Origin: Pseudomonas sp. MPC6
Lineage (GTDB): Bacteria; Pseudomonadota; Gammaproteobacteria; Pseudomonadales; Pseudomonadaceae
Direction of reading: 5' to 3'
NCBI RefSeq assembly: GCF_006094435.1
Contig: NZ_CP034783.1
Location: 4,429,001 to 4,493,000 of the forward strand
Length of the DNA stretch: 64,000 nucleotides
A program made the translations under genes and the position numbers. Positions 9,299-21,279 of this stretch are shown piece by piece. Every line of letters starts with the position of its first letter. Position 1 is the first letter of the stretch. The notes beneath the pieces were generated by a model. It was not told the DNA's origin. It saw nothing but the letters and a program-made list of their open reading frames with translations, and searched no databases.

Positions 9299-10222
9299 AT
9301 GCCACGACATAATCTGAACGACCTTCTGGCCTTTGTAACAGTCGCCAGGGAAGGCAGCTTTACCCGGGCGGCAGCCCACCTGGGTGTCACGCAGTCCGCG
9401 CTGAGCCAGACTGTTTCCGGGCTTGAAAAGCGGCTGAAGATTCGGCTGCTGACGCGCACCACTCGCAGCGTTTCGCCGACCAGCGCGGGTGAACGCCTGA
9501 TGCACGCCATTGGTCATCGTTTCGACGAGATCGAGGCCGAGCTGGACGCTTTGACCGAGCTTCGTGACAAGCCTGCCGGCACGGTACGCATCACCTGCGG
9601 CGATTTTGTCCTGAAGACAATCCTGCTGCCGCGACTCACGCCTTTGCTCCTTGAATACCCCGATATCAAGGTTGAGTTTGATATCAACTACGGCTTCCGA
9701 GACATCGTTGCTGACCGCTTCGATGCGGGCATCAGATTTGGCGACACCGTCGATAAGGATATGATCGCCGTTCCCATCGGGCCCGACGTACGGATGGCTG
9801 CAGCGGCATCACCCGCCTATTTCGCACGCAACCCTGTGCCAAAGAAGCCGCAGGATCTGCTTGATCACAGTTGCATCGACATACGCTATCCAACCCTTGG
9901 CGGACTTGATGCATGGGAATTCGAAAAGCGCGGGCGCAAGGTCAAGGTGCGTGTCGGTGGCCAGGTCATTGTGAACACCAGCGCACACGTGCCGGCTGCG
10001 GCAGTCAACGGCTTGGGCATCGCCTATTTGCCGGAGGAAGAATTTGCCCCGCACATTGAGGATGGCCGCCTGGTACGGGTACTGGAAGACTGGTGCCCGT
10101 TGTTCTCGGGTTATCACCTGTACTACCCCAGCCGCCGTTTGCCTGCTCCGGCCTTTTCGCTTGTTCTGAAGGCGCTTCGAGGCGAGGCTTTTTTTTACGA
10201 TCAGATCGATCCGCCTGCTTGA
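9299..10222 (+). CDS. LysR-family transcriptional regulator (CrgA/AaeR group)
   Basis: A 307-residue LTTR. The N-terminal helix-turn-helix (MPRHNLNDLLAFVTVAREGSF, QSALSQTVSGLE) is followed by an effector domain with the RITCGDF..KTILLPRL opening of the CrgA-like PBP2 group. ATG at 9299 was preferred over the adjacent TTG at 9296. The ribosome binding site is weak. It is divergent from the NepI-like exporter and probably controls it. Confidence 0.87.
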   Translation: MPRHNLNDLLAFVTVAREGSFTRAAAHLGVTQSALSQTVSGLEKRLKIRLLTRTTRSVSPTSAGERLMHAIGHRFDEIEAELDALTELRDKPAGTVRITCGDFVLKTILLPRLTPLLLEYPDIKVEFDINYGFRDIVADRFDAGIRFGDTVDKDMIAVPIGPDVRMAAAASPAYFARNPVPKKPQDLLDHSCIDIRYPTLGGLDAWEFEKRGRKVKVRVGGQVIVNTSAHVPAAAVNGLGIAYLPEEEFAPHIEDGRLVRVLEDWCPLFSGYHLYYPSRRLPAPAFSLVLKALRGEAFFYDQIDPPA

Positions 10223-10236
10223 GACAGCGGACTTTC

Positions 10237-11193
10237 TCACACTGATTGCCTGCGCCAACTGCCCGGTGACACACCAAACTGGCGCTTGAATGCCCGACTG
10301 AACGCCGCTTCGGATTCGTAACCCACTGCAAAGCCGATTTGCGCCACATTACCGCGACCTTCGCGCAGCTGTTGAGCCGCCACGTGCATGCGCCAGAAGG
10401 TCAGGTATTGCATCGGTGGCTGGCCGACCAGGGTGGTGAATCGCTCCGCGAACACCGAGCGTGACATGCCCGCTTCAAGCGCCAGGGCTTCTGCCGTCCA
10501 GCCCTCGGTTGGACGAGCATGGAGCAGCGCCAGTGCGCGCCCGATGTGCGGATCCCGCAAGCCCGCCAGCCACCCGCGCCGCTCGGGCGGGAGGCTCGCG
10601 ACATATTGGCTGACGGCTTCGACGAACAGCAATTCGGAGAGCTTGGCGATGACCGTTGTGGAGCCGACGCGCCCCGCCGCGATCTGACTGATTGCGAAAC
10701 GGAATGAGCTTTCAATCCAGGCGCCCGAAGCCGTCGCGCGCACGTCAAGTTTCAATAAGGCTGGCAGCGACGACAGTAACGGGCTGAAGGGTATTTCCGA
10801 GCCGAGGAACCCGCACAATAACTGCGTGGCCTCGCCGCCCCCGCCGTACTTGATTCGTGAAATGCCGCCGACTTCCGGGCGTTGAATAACGTCGCGCCCC
10901 GGCATGGGCGCAAGGCTCAGGTCGCTGCCAAAGGAGTGAGCGTCATTGCGCGGCAGCAGAATGAGTTCGCCGGCCCGCACCTCGACGCTGGCACCACCGT
11001 CGATGCGTAATTGCATGTGCCCCGCGGTGACAAAATGCGACGCGATGACATGCCGGGGGGCCGTCAGGAACGGCTTGCAATCATCCGCGGACAGTCTGCC
11101 GTTGATGCACCAGGGCGCAGTGAATTCGGCCTCGAGGAATACCCCTCCAGACAGCCGAATCACCCGCAACACATCAGAAAACGCATCCAACAC
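10237..11193 (-). CDS. AraC-family regulator with N-terminal cupin
   Basis: A 318-residue regulator. Residues 1-190 form the AraC_binding cupin type seen in Pseudomonas (GGVFLEAEFTAPW, HFVTAGHMQLRIDGG, ELILLPRNDAHSFGSD). The C-terminal 100 residues carry two helix-turn-helices (ALALEAGMSRSVFAERFTTL and IGFAVGYESEAAFSRAFKR). It is divergent from the ferritin-like protein and MAPEG gene, the most likely targets. Confidence 0.88.
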   Translation of the reverse strand: MLDAFSDVLRVIRLSGGVFLEAEFTAPWCINGRLSADDCKPFLTAPRHVIASHFVTAGHMQLRIDGGASVEVRAGELILLPRNDAHSFGSDLSLAPMPGRDVIQRPEVGGISRIKYGGGGEATQLLCGFLGSEIPFSPLLSSLPALLKLDVRATASGAWIESSFRFAISQIAAGRVGSTTVIAKLSELLFVEAVSQYVASLPPERRGWLAGLRDPHIGRALALLHARPTEGWTAEALALEAGMSRSVFAERFTTLVGQPPMQYLTFWRMHVAAQQLREGRGNVAQIGFAVGYESEAAFSRAFKRQFGVSPGSWRRQSV

Positions 11194-11391
11194 CGGCCAG
11201 CCCTCCCTTCCGGAGTCTGGAGCATGTAATCAAGCGTATGGAGCATTCTTCGCCTGACCTGCGAGGCCTAGATTAGCACCAACGCGGACTCGCTGATCGA
11301 AGCTCTCACCGGAGTTTTCACCCCCGCTCAGTGGATTCGACGTTAACCGTAATGACCCCTCCCAACTCGACCAGGGAAGCAGGAGATCGAT

Positions 11392-12345
11392 ATGAACAGC
11401 ATCGCTACCGTACCCGGCTCAGACTCGGGCAACGCCGCCCGATACGCGCAAATCGTCCGATCGTCGAAGAAAACGGAATGGCAGATCGATCGCGATCTGC
11501 TGCAGGACCGGCGTTTCGATTTCTCGCGCAAATTCTTGCCCGACGGCCTGTCGCGGATCGACGGCCTGACCTTTCTCACCGCGGACGAGGCGCGCCTGTT
11601 CAGTCAGATTCAGGGCCGAACCTATGCCTATATGTTTGGCCTGGTCGAGCGGTTTATCAGTGCCAAAATGCTCGACCAAGGTCGGGCCCATGTCTTTGAT
11701 GATCAACTCGCACTTGAAGCGCTGGTGCGCTTTTCCAATGACGAGATCAAGCACCAGGAGATGTTCCGGCGCATAGAGACGATGATGGGTGCGCAATTGC
11801 CTGCGGGATATCGTCAAGTGGCCGATCCAAACGACGTGGCGCGCGCGGTACTGGCGGCCAGCAGCTGGTCGGTGCTGGCGCTGACCTGTCATATCGAACT
11901 GTTTGTGCAAACGCACTACAGGCACAGCATCGCCCCGCGCGAGGAGTTGTGCCCACTGTTCAAGGATGTTTTCAGATTTCACTGGATGGATGAAAGCCGG
12001 CACGTCGTGCTGGATGAACTGGAGTGGAAAGCCGAGCACGGGAAACTCTCGCCAGCCGAGCACGACCAGGCCGTGAACGATCTGATTGCGCTGGTGGCGG
12101 CCGTCGACGCCATCCTGCAGGCACAATCGGCAGCCGATGCCGAGTACTTCATTGGCAATGGCTCACGCCCGTTCAGCGTCGATGAGACGGCGCAGATCAA
12201 AGCCTCGGTACTGAGCGCCTACCGCTGGCAATACATTGTCTCGGGCGTGCAGCATCCACACTTTGGCCGGCTGCTGACGGGCATGACCACCCCTGCGCAG
12301 ATGTCGAGGATTCAGACCGCACTGCAACCCATCATGAACCAATGA
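11392..12345 (+). CDS. Ferritin-like diiron protein of unknown substrate
   Basis: A 317-residue mostly helical protein. Two ExxH motifs are visible, Glu118-His121 (NDEIKHQEMF) and Glu201-His204 (MDESRHVVLDE). In a four-helix bundle these would bind a diiron centre, as in ferritin-like oxygenases and N-oxygenases (AurF-like). The start has AGGAG at good spacing. It lies downstream of the divergent AraC gene and 81 bp before a MAPEG gene, suggesting one inducible unit for oxidation or detoxification of a small molecule. The reaction is not known. Confidence 0.7.
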   Translation: MNSIATVPGSDSGNAARYAQIVRSSKKTEWQIDRDLLQDRRFDFSRKFLPDGLSRIDGLTFLTADEARLFSQIQGRTYAYMFGLVERFISAKMLDQGRAHVFDDQLALEALVRFSNDEIKHQEMFRRIETMMGAQLPAGYRQVADPNDVARAVLAASSWSVLALTCHIELFVQTHYRHSIAPREELCPLFKDVFRFHWMDESRHVVLDELEWKAEHGKLSPAEHDQAVNDLIALVAAVDAILQAQSAADAEYFIGNGSRPFSVDETAQIKASVLSAYRWQYIVSGVQHPHFGRLLTGMTTPAQMSRIQTALQPIMNQ

Positions 12346-12426
12346 CCGACAGCGGCGACCGGCCCCGCGTCGGTCGCGCGACTTGTGCAATGACGTGTTG
12401 AACATGATTGATCGAGGATGGCGGCC

Positions 12427-12861
12427 ATGACGATACCGATGTGGATGCTGCTTGGATTTGCGACCTGGACGTTGCTGCTGTTGATGGCGACCGTCGGGGT
12501 GTACCGCTGGGTCAGAATCCTGTTCTCGAGTGTGCCGATTGGCTCCTTCCGCAGCGATCAGCTCGAAGGCGAGGACTGGTACCGGCGCGGAACCCGAGCG
12601 CACGCGAACTGTGTGGAAAACCTGCCTGTCTTTGGCGCCATCGTGCTGGTGATATCAGCCCTTGGTGTCGACGTCCCGGCAGTCAGCTATTTGTCCATCA
12701 TGGTCCTGGCCGCTCGCGTGTGCCAGTCGCTGGTGCACGTCTGCCATGTGCAAACCGATGGGTTCGTGGCGGTTCGGTTTGCGTTCTTTTGCGTGCAGTT
12801 GGTGGGTTTTCTCGTGCTCATTGTCATCGCCGCGGGTTACGGCGCAGGCATGCTTGGATAG
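12427..12861 (+). CDS. MAPEG-family membrane protein
   Basis: A 144-residue protein with four hydrophobic helices. The family signature is seen as RAHANCVENLPVF, matching the RxxxNxxE core of MAPEG proteins (eicosanoid and glutathione metabolism in eukaryotes, usually glutathione-related or unknown in bacteria). A GAGG nine bases before 12427 favours that ATG; the ATG at 12418 abuts the GAGG. Probably co-transcribed with the diiron protein. Confidence 0.8.
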   Translation: MTIPMWMLLGFATWTLLLLMATVGVYRWVRILFSSVPIGSFRSDQLEGEDWYRRGTRAHANCVENLPVFGAIVLVISALGVDVPAVSYLSIMVLAARVCQSLVHVCHVQTDGFVAVRFAFFCVQLVGFLVLIVIAAGYGAGMLG

Positions 12862-12865
12862 CAGG

Positions 12866-13160
12866 ATGAATCCTGGTCTGGTCCTGCAAATCGGGAGACG
12901 CCGTAGGCATTGGTCACATCGATGATGGTCTTTCCCTTCCAGGTCGGCAGCACCTTCGCGACATCCGCGTGCGACTCGAAACGGACAGCCAGAAAGACGA
13001 TGTCCGCCTTGACCGCCTCCGCCAGTTTTTTGGGAAACAGTCTTGATGAGAGCTTTGGGTCAACTGCTACCGGTCCTCGACAAAGCGCACGCGCTCAACG
13101 GTCAACCAAAACCTGCGACAATGCTGCCTCTTCGGGCGTCGTAACATGCGTGGCAAACGT
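12866..13160 (-). pseudogene. Remnant of an F420/NADP-dependent oxidoreductase
   Basis: On the minus strand one frame reads AVKADIVFLAVRFESHADVA and then LPTWKGKTIIDVTNAYGVS. This is the middle of the NADP-oxidoreductase, coenzyme F420-dependent fold (second half of the Rossmann domain). The GxGxxG start of the fold is absent, an in-frame TGA interrupts the frame near 13095, and no C-terminus follows. It is a decayed fragment between the MAPEG gene and tcuR. Confidence 0.6.
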
Positions 13161-13199
13161 TCAGGTATTTGAATAACAAATTCGCGGGGAGCAGCCACA

Positions 13200-14135
13200 T
13201 TGGAATTGAGACAACTGCGCTATTTCGTAAAAATCATCGAGCTTGGCAGCCTGGGGCGTGCGGCACTTGAACTGGACGTGGGTGTGTCAGCCCTCAGTCA
13301 GCAAATCTCCAAGCTGGAAAGCGAACTGTGCACCCGCCTCCTGAATCGAACCTCTACCGGCGTGACGCCCACGAGCGCCGGTTTTGCGTTTTTACACCAT
13401 GCCCAATTGACGCTACGCCAGGCGGAAAACGCAATCATGGCCGCCCATCGCGGGCGAATGAGCGGTTATGTCAGTGTCGGCTTACCACCGACTACCGCGA
13501 CGGTGCTCGCGTTGCCGTTGATCAACGCAATGCGTGCGCGTTATCCGGACATACAACTGCATTTGGTGGAAATGCTTTCCGGCCACTTGGCGGCGCAGCT
13601 CAACGCACGGCAAATTGACCTGGCCATACTGTTCCAGCTCGAAGGGGGTAAACGCTGGAGCGTGACTCCGCTGCTGGATGAAAAGCTGTTTGTCATTGCC
13701 TCGCCCAGCCTGCCTCAAGCGCCTTCTGGTGACAGCGTGCAGTTAGCCGACCTCGGCGGCCTGCCGCTGGTGATGCCCAGCGCGCAACATGGATTGCGCT
13801 CGGCATTGATGAGCGCGTTCGAGCGGGTCGGGCTGACACCCAATGTCATTATGGAAGTCGACGGTCTCGCTGTTTTGATGAACGCCGTTCGGGCCGGTCA
13901 TGCGGCAACGATACAACCGGGGGCGGCCGCTGCATTGAAAGACGGGTCCGGACTTTCACTGATCAGGATTGCCGATCCCCATGTGGGCCGGCGTAATCTG
14001 CTGGCGACGCTGGCTGATGATGAACTCTCTCCGGCGGCGCTGGCAACGCGGTTGGTCATCGTCGATGTGGCGCGACAGTTGGTCGTCGACAAACAGTGGC
14101 CTGGAGCTACGTGGATAGAAGGGGTAGACGCGTAA
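13200..14135 (+). CDS. tcuR: LysR-family regulator TcuR
   Basis: A 311-residue LTTR, probable activator of tricarballylate use. The N-terminus MELRQLRYFVKIIELGS and SALSQQISKLESEL match the TcuR/Nac-like group closely. GGGGAG lies 9 bases before a TTG start at 13200, the only reasonable start for a full helix-turn-helix. It is in the same direction as tcuABC, and a LysR-type box lies in the gap before tcuA. The co-inducer is expected to be tricarballylate. Confidence 0.85.
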   Translation: MELRQLRYFVKIIELGSLGRAALELDVGVSALSQQISKLESELCTRLLNRTSTGVTPTSAGFAFLHHAQLTLRQAENAIMAAHRGRMSGYVSVGLPPTTATVLALPLINAMRARYPDIQLHLVEMLSGHLAAQLNARQIDLAILFQLEGGKRWSVTPLLDEKLFVIASPSLPQAPSGDSVQLADLGGLPLVMPSAQHGLRSALMSAFERVGLTPNVIMEVDGLAVLMNAVRAGHAATIQPGAAAALKDGSGLSLIRIADPHVGRRNLLATLADDELSPAALATRLVIVDVARQLVVDKQWPGATWIEGVDA

Positions 14136-14181
14136 CCCGCCTTTAACCCCGGACACATAAGTCTCTCCTGACGACAAAGCC

Positions 14182-14196
14182 TTTAGAAAAACTAAA
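14182..14196. promoter_or_regulatory. LysR-type operator upstream of tcuA
   Basis: TTTAG-AAAAA-CTAAA is a perfect inverted repeat satisfying T-N11-A. It lies 108 bp upstream of the tcuA start, in the gap after tcuR. It is the best candidate binding site for TcuR. Confidence 0.55.
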
Positions 14197-14303
14197 CACC
14201 CCGCGTCAAAAGCAGCCTTTCGGCCACTCCCTCCCCGCCCTATCGTTCTCCCCACTCGCAAGGAGCACTTCGTTCCCGCTTCCTTGCCAATCGAGGAGCG
14301 ATA

Positions 14304-15758
14304 ATGATCGATGTCTTAATCATAGGGGGTGGCAACGCTGCCTTGTGCGCCGCTTTGATGGCGCGAGAAGCGGGCGCCAGCGTGATGCTGCTGGAAGCCT
14401 CTCCGAAAATCTGGCGCGGTGGCAACTCCCAACACACCCGTAACCTGCGGTGCATGCACGACGAACCGCAGGACGTGCTGATCGAAGCCTATCCGGAAGA
14501 AGAATACTGGCAAGACCTGTTGAAGGTTACCGGTGGCCTCACGGATGAAAAGCTTGCACGCATTGCCATTCGGGCATCGTCTTCTTGCCGCGATTGGATG
14601 CGTTCGCACGGCGTGCATTTTCAGCCACCGCTGTCCGGCGCGCTGCACGTGGCGCGGACCAATGCTTTTTTTATGGGCGGCGGCAAAGCGCTGGTCAATG
14701 CGTATTTCCGCAGCGCCGAGCGCCTGGGTGTAAAAGTTCGCTACAACACGCAAGTGACCGACATCGAGTTGGATGAGGGGAAATTCGTCGCCGCCCATGT
14801 GGGCGAACATGAGGTCGATGGTCAGCGTTTCGCCGCAGAACGCATTGAAGCCCGGGCCTGCGTGTTGGCGGCCGGCGGCTTCGAATCCAACCGTGAATGG
14901 CTGCGCGAAGCCTGGGGTCAGAATGAACGCGGTGAATGGCCATCGGACAATTTCCTGATCCGGGGCACCCGATTCAACACCGGCATTTTGCTACGGCGCA
15001 TGCTCGACCTTGGCGCCGATGTGATCGGCGATCCGACGCAAGCACACATGGTCGCGATTGATGCCCGCGCGCCACTCTACGACGGCGGCATCTGCACCCG
15101 AATCGACTGCGTATCGCTGGGTGTGGTGGTCAATCGTGACGGCGAACGCTTCTACGACGAAGGTGAGGATTTCTGGCCAAAACGTTATGCGATCTGGGGG
15201 CGTCTGGTGGCCGGACAACCCGGTCAGCAGGCGTATTCGATCATCGATCAACAAGCCATCGGCCGCTTCATGCCGCCGGTCTTTCCCGGCACCACCGCCA
15301 ATACTCTGCAAGACCTTGCCCGCCAGTTGAAGCTGCCTCAAGAAAAATTCGTCAAGACCGTCGAGGACTACAACAGCGCCTGCCGCGTTGGCACGTTCGA
15401 TCACACGGCGTTGGACGACTGCCACACCCAAGGACTGTCGCCCGCCAAAACCCATTGGGCGCGACCATTGGTGAAACCACCTTTCTACGCCTACCCGCTA
15501 AAACCGGGTGTCACGTTCACCTACCTCGGCCTCGCCACCGACGAAACCGCTGCCGTGCATTTCAACGGCAAAGCGAGCCCCAACCTGTTCGTCGCGGGAG
15601 AAATGATGGCCGGCAATGTTCTGGGCAAGGGCTACACCGCCGGCATCGGCATGGCCATCGGTACCGCGTTTGGCCGCATTGCCGGTGTGCAGGCGGCCGC
15701 TTCGGTGGGCTTTGGCGTTTCATCTGCAAACACGGAGTCTCGATATGCAACTGTTTGA
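14304..15758 (+). CDS. tcuA: FAD-dependent tricarballylate dehydrogenase TcuA
   Basis: Oxidises tricarballylate to cis-aconitate, which enters the TCA cycle. The 484-residue flavoprotein opens with [19 protein letters not shown], the dinucleotide-binding fold, followed by LLEASP. The C-terminus has [21 protein letters not shown], the FAD-closing motif of the fumarate reductase/succinate dehydrogenase flavoprotein family. The length fits TcuA. The 3' end overlaps tcuB by 14 bp, so translation is coupled. Confidence 0.93.
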   Translation: MIDVLIIGGGNAALCAALMAREAGASVMLLEASPKIWRGGNSQHTRNLRCMHDEPQDVLIEAYPEEEYWQDLLKVTGGLTDEKLARIAIRASSSCRDWMRSHGVHFQPPLSGALHVARTNAFFMGGGKALVNAYFRSAERLGVKVRYNTQVTDIELDEGKFVAAHVGEHEVDGQRFAAERIEARACVLAAGGFESNREWLREAWGQNERGEWPSDNFLIRGTRFNTGILLRRMLDLGADVIGDPTQAHMVAIDARAPLYDGGICTRIDCVSLGVVVNRDGERFYDEGEDFWPKRYAIWGRLVAGQPGQQAYSIIDQQAIGRFMPPVFPGTTANTLQDLARQLKLPQEKFVKTVEDYNSACRVGTFDHTALDDCHTQGLSPAKTHWARPLVKPPFYAYPLKPGVTFTYLGLATDETAAVHFNGKASPNLFVAGEMMAGNVLGKGYTAGIGMAIGTAFGRIAGVQAAASVGFGVSSANTESRYATV

Positions 15759-16902
15759 TCCCCAAGCGTCGGGCGGGTTGATCCCGGTGTTGAATCTTGA
15801 CGAAAGTGAAGTCCAGCGGCAGATGACCATCTGCAATGCCTGCCGTTATTGCGAAGGCTTCTGCGCGGTATTTCCGGCGATGACCCGGCGCTTGGAATTC
15901 ACTCAGGCCGACATCCATTACCTGGCGAACTTGTGCCATAACTGCGGCGCGTGCCTGCACGCCTGTCAGTACGCCGCCCCACACGAATTCGACGTCAACA
16001 TCCCCAAAGCCATGGCCAAAGTGCGCCTGGATACTTACGCCGAATACGCCTGGCCGCAAGTGATGGGCAGGTTGTATCAGCGCAACGGCCTGACCCTGGC
16101 GCTGGCTTCCGGTGGGGGACTGGCTTTGTTTTTATGCCTGACCCTGATGCTCATGGGCAACCTGTTCACGGCCATTCCCGGGGGCGACTTCTACAAGATT
16201 TTCCCGCATAACACCCTGGCGCTGATGTTCGGCTCAGTGTTCGGCTTTGCGGTACTTGCCCTGACCATGGGGGTACGGCGCTTCTGGCGCAACGTGTCAC
16301 CGGTCGCAGCGCCACTGCCGTTGAAAACGTCCGCTGCATTGGAGGCTACGGCCAACGTCGCGAAGCTCAAATACCTGGACGGCGGCCATGGCGAAGGCTG
16401 CAACAACGCCGACGATCAATTCACCTTGTGGCGACGCCGATTCCACCACCTCACCTTCTACGGCTTCATGTTGTGCTTCGCCGCCACCGGTGTCGCCACG
16501 CTCTTTCACTATCTGCTGAAGTGGTCGGCGCCTTATCCGATCTTCAGCTTGCCGGTGATGTTGGGTATTGCCGGTGGCATTGGCCTGCTGATCGGCCCGG
16601 CGGGTCTCCTTTGGCTGAACCTGCGTCGCAACCCTGCGCACGGCGATGAGAACCAAAAACCCATGGATCGCGGCTTCATCGCGCTGCTGTTTCTGGTCAG
16701 CGCAAGCGGCCTGGCGCTACTGGCTTTGCGTGAAACCAGCGCCTTGGGCTTGATGTTGGCTATCCATCTCGGCCTGGTCATGGCGTTTTTCCTGACCATG
16801 CCCTACAGCAAATTCGCCCATGGAATATTCCGCAGCGCAGCGCTGCTCAAACACGCCATCGAGAAGCGTCAACCCAACCCGATCAACGCCGGCAGCGACT
16901 GA
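15745..16902 (+). CDS. tcuB: TcuB, iron-sulfur membrane electron acceptor of TcuA
   Basis: Reoxidises the TcuA flavin and passes electrons to the membrane. The 385-residue protein has two ferredoxin-type clusters near the N-terminus ([11 protein letters not shown] and [11 protein letters not shown]), then a membrane part with about six helices. The start at 15745 has GGAG and overlaps the end of tcuA. The longer in-frame extension to 15616 is shadowed by tcuA. Confidence 0.92.
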   Translation: MQLFDPQASGGLIPVLNLDESEVQRQMTICNACRYCEGFCAVFPAMTRRLEFTQADIHYLANLCHNCGACLHACQYAAPHEFDVNIPKAMAKVRLDTYAEYAWPQVMGRLYQRNGLTLALASGGGLALFLCLTLMLMGNLFTAIPGGDFYKIFPHNTLALMFGSVFGFAVLALTMGVRRFWRNVSPVAAPLPLKTSAALEATANVAKLKYLDGGHGEGCNNADDQFTLWRRRFHHLTFYGFMLCFAATGVATLFHYLLKWSAPYPIFSLPVMLGIAGGIGLLIGPAGLLWLNLRRNPAHGDENQKPMDRGFIALLFLVSASGLALLALRETSALGLMLAIHLGLVMAFFLTMPYSKFAHGIFRSAALLKHAIEKRQPNPINAGSD

Positions 16903-16949
16903 CGGTTAAAACACTCATTCCAAAAACAATAGTGAGCATAACGGTAGCC

Positions 16950-18251
16950 ATGATGAAAACGACAACGGCAACAACCCAAGCAAAGGGGTCCAAATTAGGC
17001 GCCATTTTGCGGGTCACCAGCGGTAACTTTCTCGAGCAGTTCGACTTCTTTCTGTTCGGGTTCTACGCGACCTACATCTCTCGGACTTTCTTTCCCGCCA
17101 CCAGCGAGTTTGCCTCGCTGATGATGACCTTCGCGGTATTCGGCTCCGGATTCCTGATGCGTCCGTTAGGCGCCATTGTGCTGGGGGCGTACATCGACAA
17201 GGTGGGCCGTCGCAAGGGACTGATCGTAACGCTGTCGATCATGGCCGCCGGTACCGTATTGATCGCCCTGGTGCCGGGCTATGCCGCCATCGGCGTGGCG
17301 GCACCGATTCTGGTGTTGTTGGGCAGGCTGCTACAGGGCTTCTCCGCCGGCGCGGAAATGGGCGGTGTTTCCGTGTACCTGGCGGAAATTTCCACCCCTG
17401 GTCACACCGGTTTCTACACCAGTTGGCAATCGGCCAGCCAACAGGTGGCGATCGTCGTCGCGGCCGCGTTGGGCTACACGATCAATGCCACGATGCAAGC
17501 CGCTGAAATCGCCGATTGGGGCTGGCGTATTCCGTTCTTCATTGGCTGCGTGATCATCCCGTTCATTTTCATTATTCGCCGCTCACTGGAAGAAACCGCT
17601 GCCTTCACTGCCCGCAGCCATCGTCCAACAACTCGCGAAGTTTTTCGCTCGATGCGTGACAACTGGCGCACCGTACTGGCGGGCGGCTTACTGGCGTCCA
17701 TGACCACCACCACGTTCTACCTGATTACGGTCTACACACCGACATTTGGCAGGACAGTACTGAACCTGAGCACCACCGACAGCCTGGTGGTCACATTGCT
17801 GGTCGGCATCAGCAACTTTATCTGGCTGCCTATCGGCGGCGCCCTCTCCGACCGCATTGGCCGTCGGCCATTGTTGCTGGCGATATCGTTGCTGTGCATC
17901 TTCACCGCCTATCCCGCCATGCACTGGCTGGCAGAGGCGGCGAGTTTCGAACGACTGCTCACTGTTCTGCTGTACTTCTCATTCTTCTTTGGCATTTACA
18001 ACGGCGCCATGGTCGCGGCACTGACCGAAGTCATGCCACAGAACGTGCGGGTAGTCGGGTTTTCACTGGCCTTCAGTTTGGCCACCGCGGTGTTTGGCGG
18101 TTTTACCCCGGCAATCTCGACGCTGCTTGTCCAGGCCACGGGCGACAAGGCATCACCTGCCTACTGGCTGATGTTCGCGGCGGTGTGCGGGTTCACGGCG
18201 ACGACGATTCTGTATCGTCGGCAAAAACCTTTGGCAGTCAGAACCGTTTAG
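16950..18251 (+). CDS. tcuC: Tricarballylate/citrate proton symporter, MFS
   Basis: A 433-residue, 12-helix MFS symporter of the metabolite:H+ group (CitA/TcuC). Family stretches are [39 protein letters not shown] and [12 protein letters not shown]. It imports the substrate for TcuAB. ATG at 16950 gives the usual N-terminus; a GTG at 16932 is possible. The ribosome binding site is weak. It closes the tcu operon. Confidence 0.9.
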   Translation: MMKTTTATTQAKGSKLGAILRVTSGNFLEQFDFFLFGFYATYISRTFFPATSEFASLMMTFAVFGSGFLMRPLGAIVLGAYIDKVGRRKGLIVTLSIMAAGTVLIALVPGYAAIGVAAPILVLLGRLLQGFSAGAEMGGVSVYLAEISTPGHTGFYTSWQSASQQVAIVVAAALGYTINATMQAAEIADWGWRIPFFIGCVIIPFIFIIRRSLEETAAFTARSHRPTTREVFRSMRDNWRTVLAGGLLASMTTTTFYLITVYTPTFGRTVLNLSTTDSLVVTLLVGISNFIWLPIGGALSDRIGRRPLLLAISLLCIFTAYPAMHWLAEAASFERLLTVLLYFSFFFGIYNGAMVAALTEVMPQNVRVVGFSLAFSLATAVFGGFTPAISTLLVQATGDKASPAYWLMFAAVCGFTATTILYRRQKPLAVRTV

Positions 18252-18453
18252 TTCCTCGATCGCCGACGCTGACCACGCGTTGATCCACGGCGGGAACCGA
18301 ATTAGAGTGGCATGAGGTCGATTACAGCCTTTCGTCAGGGCAGTAATCGGCCTAAAGACCCCATTAATGGGCATAGACAGATTTTTCGAATAATTTCTCA
18401 ATAGGTGGCCCTTGGGGGGTCAATTTAGCGTCAGGCCCAAAGAGGAGTCCGCC

Positions 18454-18858
18454 ATGACCGTAGTCGATCGCCTCAGGTATTTGCGCGTCGTTCTGGTTTT
18501 GGCTGGCCTCGCGTGCCTTGCTCTCTATCCACTTATGTTGTTCTGGCCGTCCGGCTGGGCCTGGCACGTCGGTCACTCGGACTACCCGATGATGATCGTT
18601 GGCATCTACGCCACACTTGGCGTGTTCTTGATCCTGGCCGCACGTGATCCATTAGCCAATCTGAGCCTGATCTGGTTCACCGTGTGGTCTAGCGCCGTAC
18701 ACGGAGGAATCATGGCCGTCCAGACGGTCACCCAGCCGGGGCAAATGGGGCACCTGGCAGGTGACGTGCCGGCGCTCTTCATCGTGGCGGTTGCCTTGGC
18801 CATCTTGACGCCCCGCTCGCAATTGGCCGCTCGGCCCCGGACACACAATAGGGCCTGA
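18454..18858 (+). CDS. Four-helix membrane protein, DUF6632-like
   Basis: A 134-residue protein with four hydrophobic segments and AGAGGAG just upstream of the ATG. It resembles small DUF6632-type membrane proteins (RYLRVVLVLAGLACLALYP, HGGIMAVQT). No function is known. It lies alone after the tcu operon. Confidence 0.65.
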   Translation: MTVVDRLRYLRVVLVLAGLACLALYPLMLFWPSGWAWHVGHSDYPMMIVGIYATLGVFLILAARDPLANLSLIWFTVWSSAVHGGIMAVQTVTQPGQMGHLAGDVPALFIVAVALAILTPRSQLAARPRTHNRA

Positions 18859-19056
18859 GAGCAGGTTTGACTGGCAGGATCGGGAGGAAAATCGCGTTTC
18901 TACGCAATTTTTTGCGTCTGCAGATCAACCAATGCCGACTAATTTTACCTAGCAACGCAGTCTTCAAGACTGTGCCCGCGTTTTTTCACAGCCTGGGGCG
19001 TTTCCGCCTGTCACGCCTGACCGGTTTGGGTCCGATAGCTGTCCATACTATTCAAC

Positions 19057-19230
19057 ATGACCAGCGCAACCTTCCGCTTCTACCAGGAGCTCAACAGTTT
19101 CCTGCCGGCCGAACGGCGGTGGCAGTCCTTTACCTGCGAGTGCGCGCGCTTCGTCGCCGATGCGCACCTGATTACGGGGGACTTCCTTCAAGTGGAGGAA
19201 ACTCGCTACTGGAGAAACTCGTCATGCTGA
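19057..19230 (+). pseudogene. Truncated Mut7-C/ubiquitin-fold protein remnant
   Basis: A 57-codon frame starts MTSATFRFYQELNSFLPAERR, the N-terminal Ub_Mut7-C segment of the Mut7-C RNase family. It then jumps to SFTCECARFVADAHL and ends without the rest of the ubiquitin fold or the PIN-like Mut7-C nuclease domain (usual size about 240 residues). It looks like a gene that lost its middle and end. Confidence 0.5.
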
Positions 19231-19273
19231 TAGAATCGTACCTGCTACTCATAACACCCCTCCGAGAATTGGC

Positions 19274-19606
19274 ATGAACCCAGAATTAACTGAAGAAGAA
19301 ATGCGCCGGGCCCTGTTCGGTGCCGACGAGCCGGCTGCGCAGGAAGATGCGCCTGTCGTGCAAAAGCCTGTTGCGGATGCCGTGATCACGCCGCCGGCGA
19401 AGGTTGCAGAGAAAAAGAAGGTCGCGAAAGCCTTTACACCCAGGCTGAGAGTCACGCTTCGGGTGGGTAATGAATTTGAAGGCAAGATGCACGAGATAGT
19501 CCATGAGGCCGATACGTTGAGTACCCTCCTGGCTGAGCAGGAAGCGACCAAGGCGGCCAGGAAAAAATTCCGCTTTGTGGAAGTGGTGTCGATCCAGTCG
19601 ATGTAG
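19274..19606 (+). CDS. Conserved hypothetical protein
   Basis: A 110-residue soluble protein with an acidic N-terminus, a linker rich in Ala, Pro and Lys (about 35-58), and a basic C-terminal half with FTPRLRVTLRV and KKFRFVEVVSIQSM. No domain recognised. Codon use matches the genome. The upstream spacer has CCGAGAA but no strong ribosome binding site. Confidence 0.55.
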   Translation: MNPELTEEEMRRALFGADEPAAQEDAPVVQKPVADAVITPPAKVAEKKKVAKAFTPRLRVTLRVGNEFEGKMHEIVHEADTLSTLLAEQEATKAARKKFRFVEVVSIQSM

Positions 19607-19841
19607 GTGGATGTTCAATCAGCTGCACTCGACCCAATCAGCCTGTATGCGTTGCAGTGGGAAGACATGGCTCTACGTCGACACCCTACAAGCTCACCGG
19701 CAGCCTTGAAAGGCTCACACTCTTTCAGGCGCTTCCAATCCGTGCCGCAGTCGAAAACCAGCCAGCAGGACGAAAACCTGGTCCGCTATTTCGCCGATTG
19801 ATTCCAAATCCGGACCCATAGCGGACGGTCATTCCGGCAAT

Positions 19842-21068
<1,227 letters not shown>

Positions 21069-21279
21069 TTATGACACCTTTCGTTTTTATAGTTGTTGGA
21101 TAAGGCTGATAATACGAGTTAGTACTTTTTATACGCGTGCGCAGCTAACGCTGCACACAGACGCCCGGACGGAATTCCAAGTTAAACCAAACAGAAAACA
21201 CACCACCTTATGTTGACTAAAACATTAGAAAACCAGGCGGTGCGAGTGCGAAGTAATAACGGCACAACTTAAGTAGTTT

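Noticed and set aside
19607..19801. A 64-codon frame after the hypothetical protein at 19274
   Set aside because: No ribosome binding site, no family, and composition unlike a protein of this genome.
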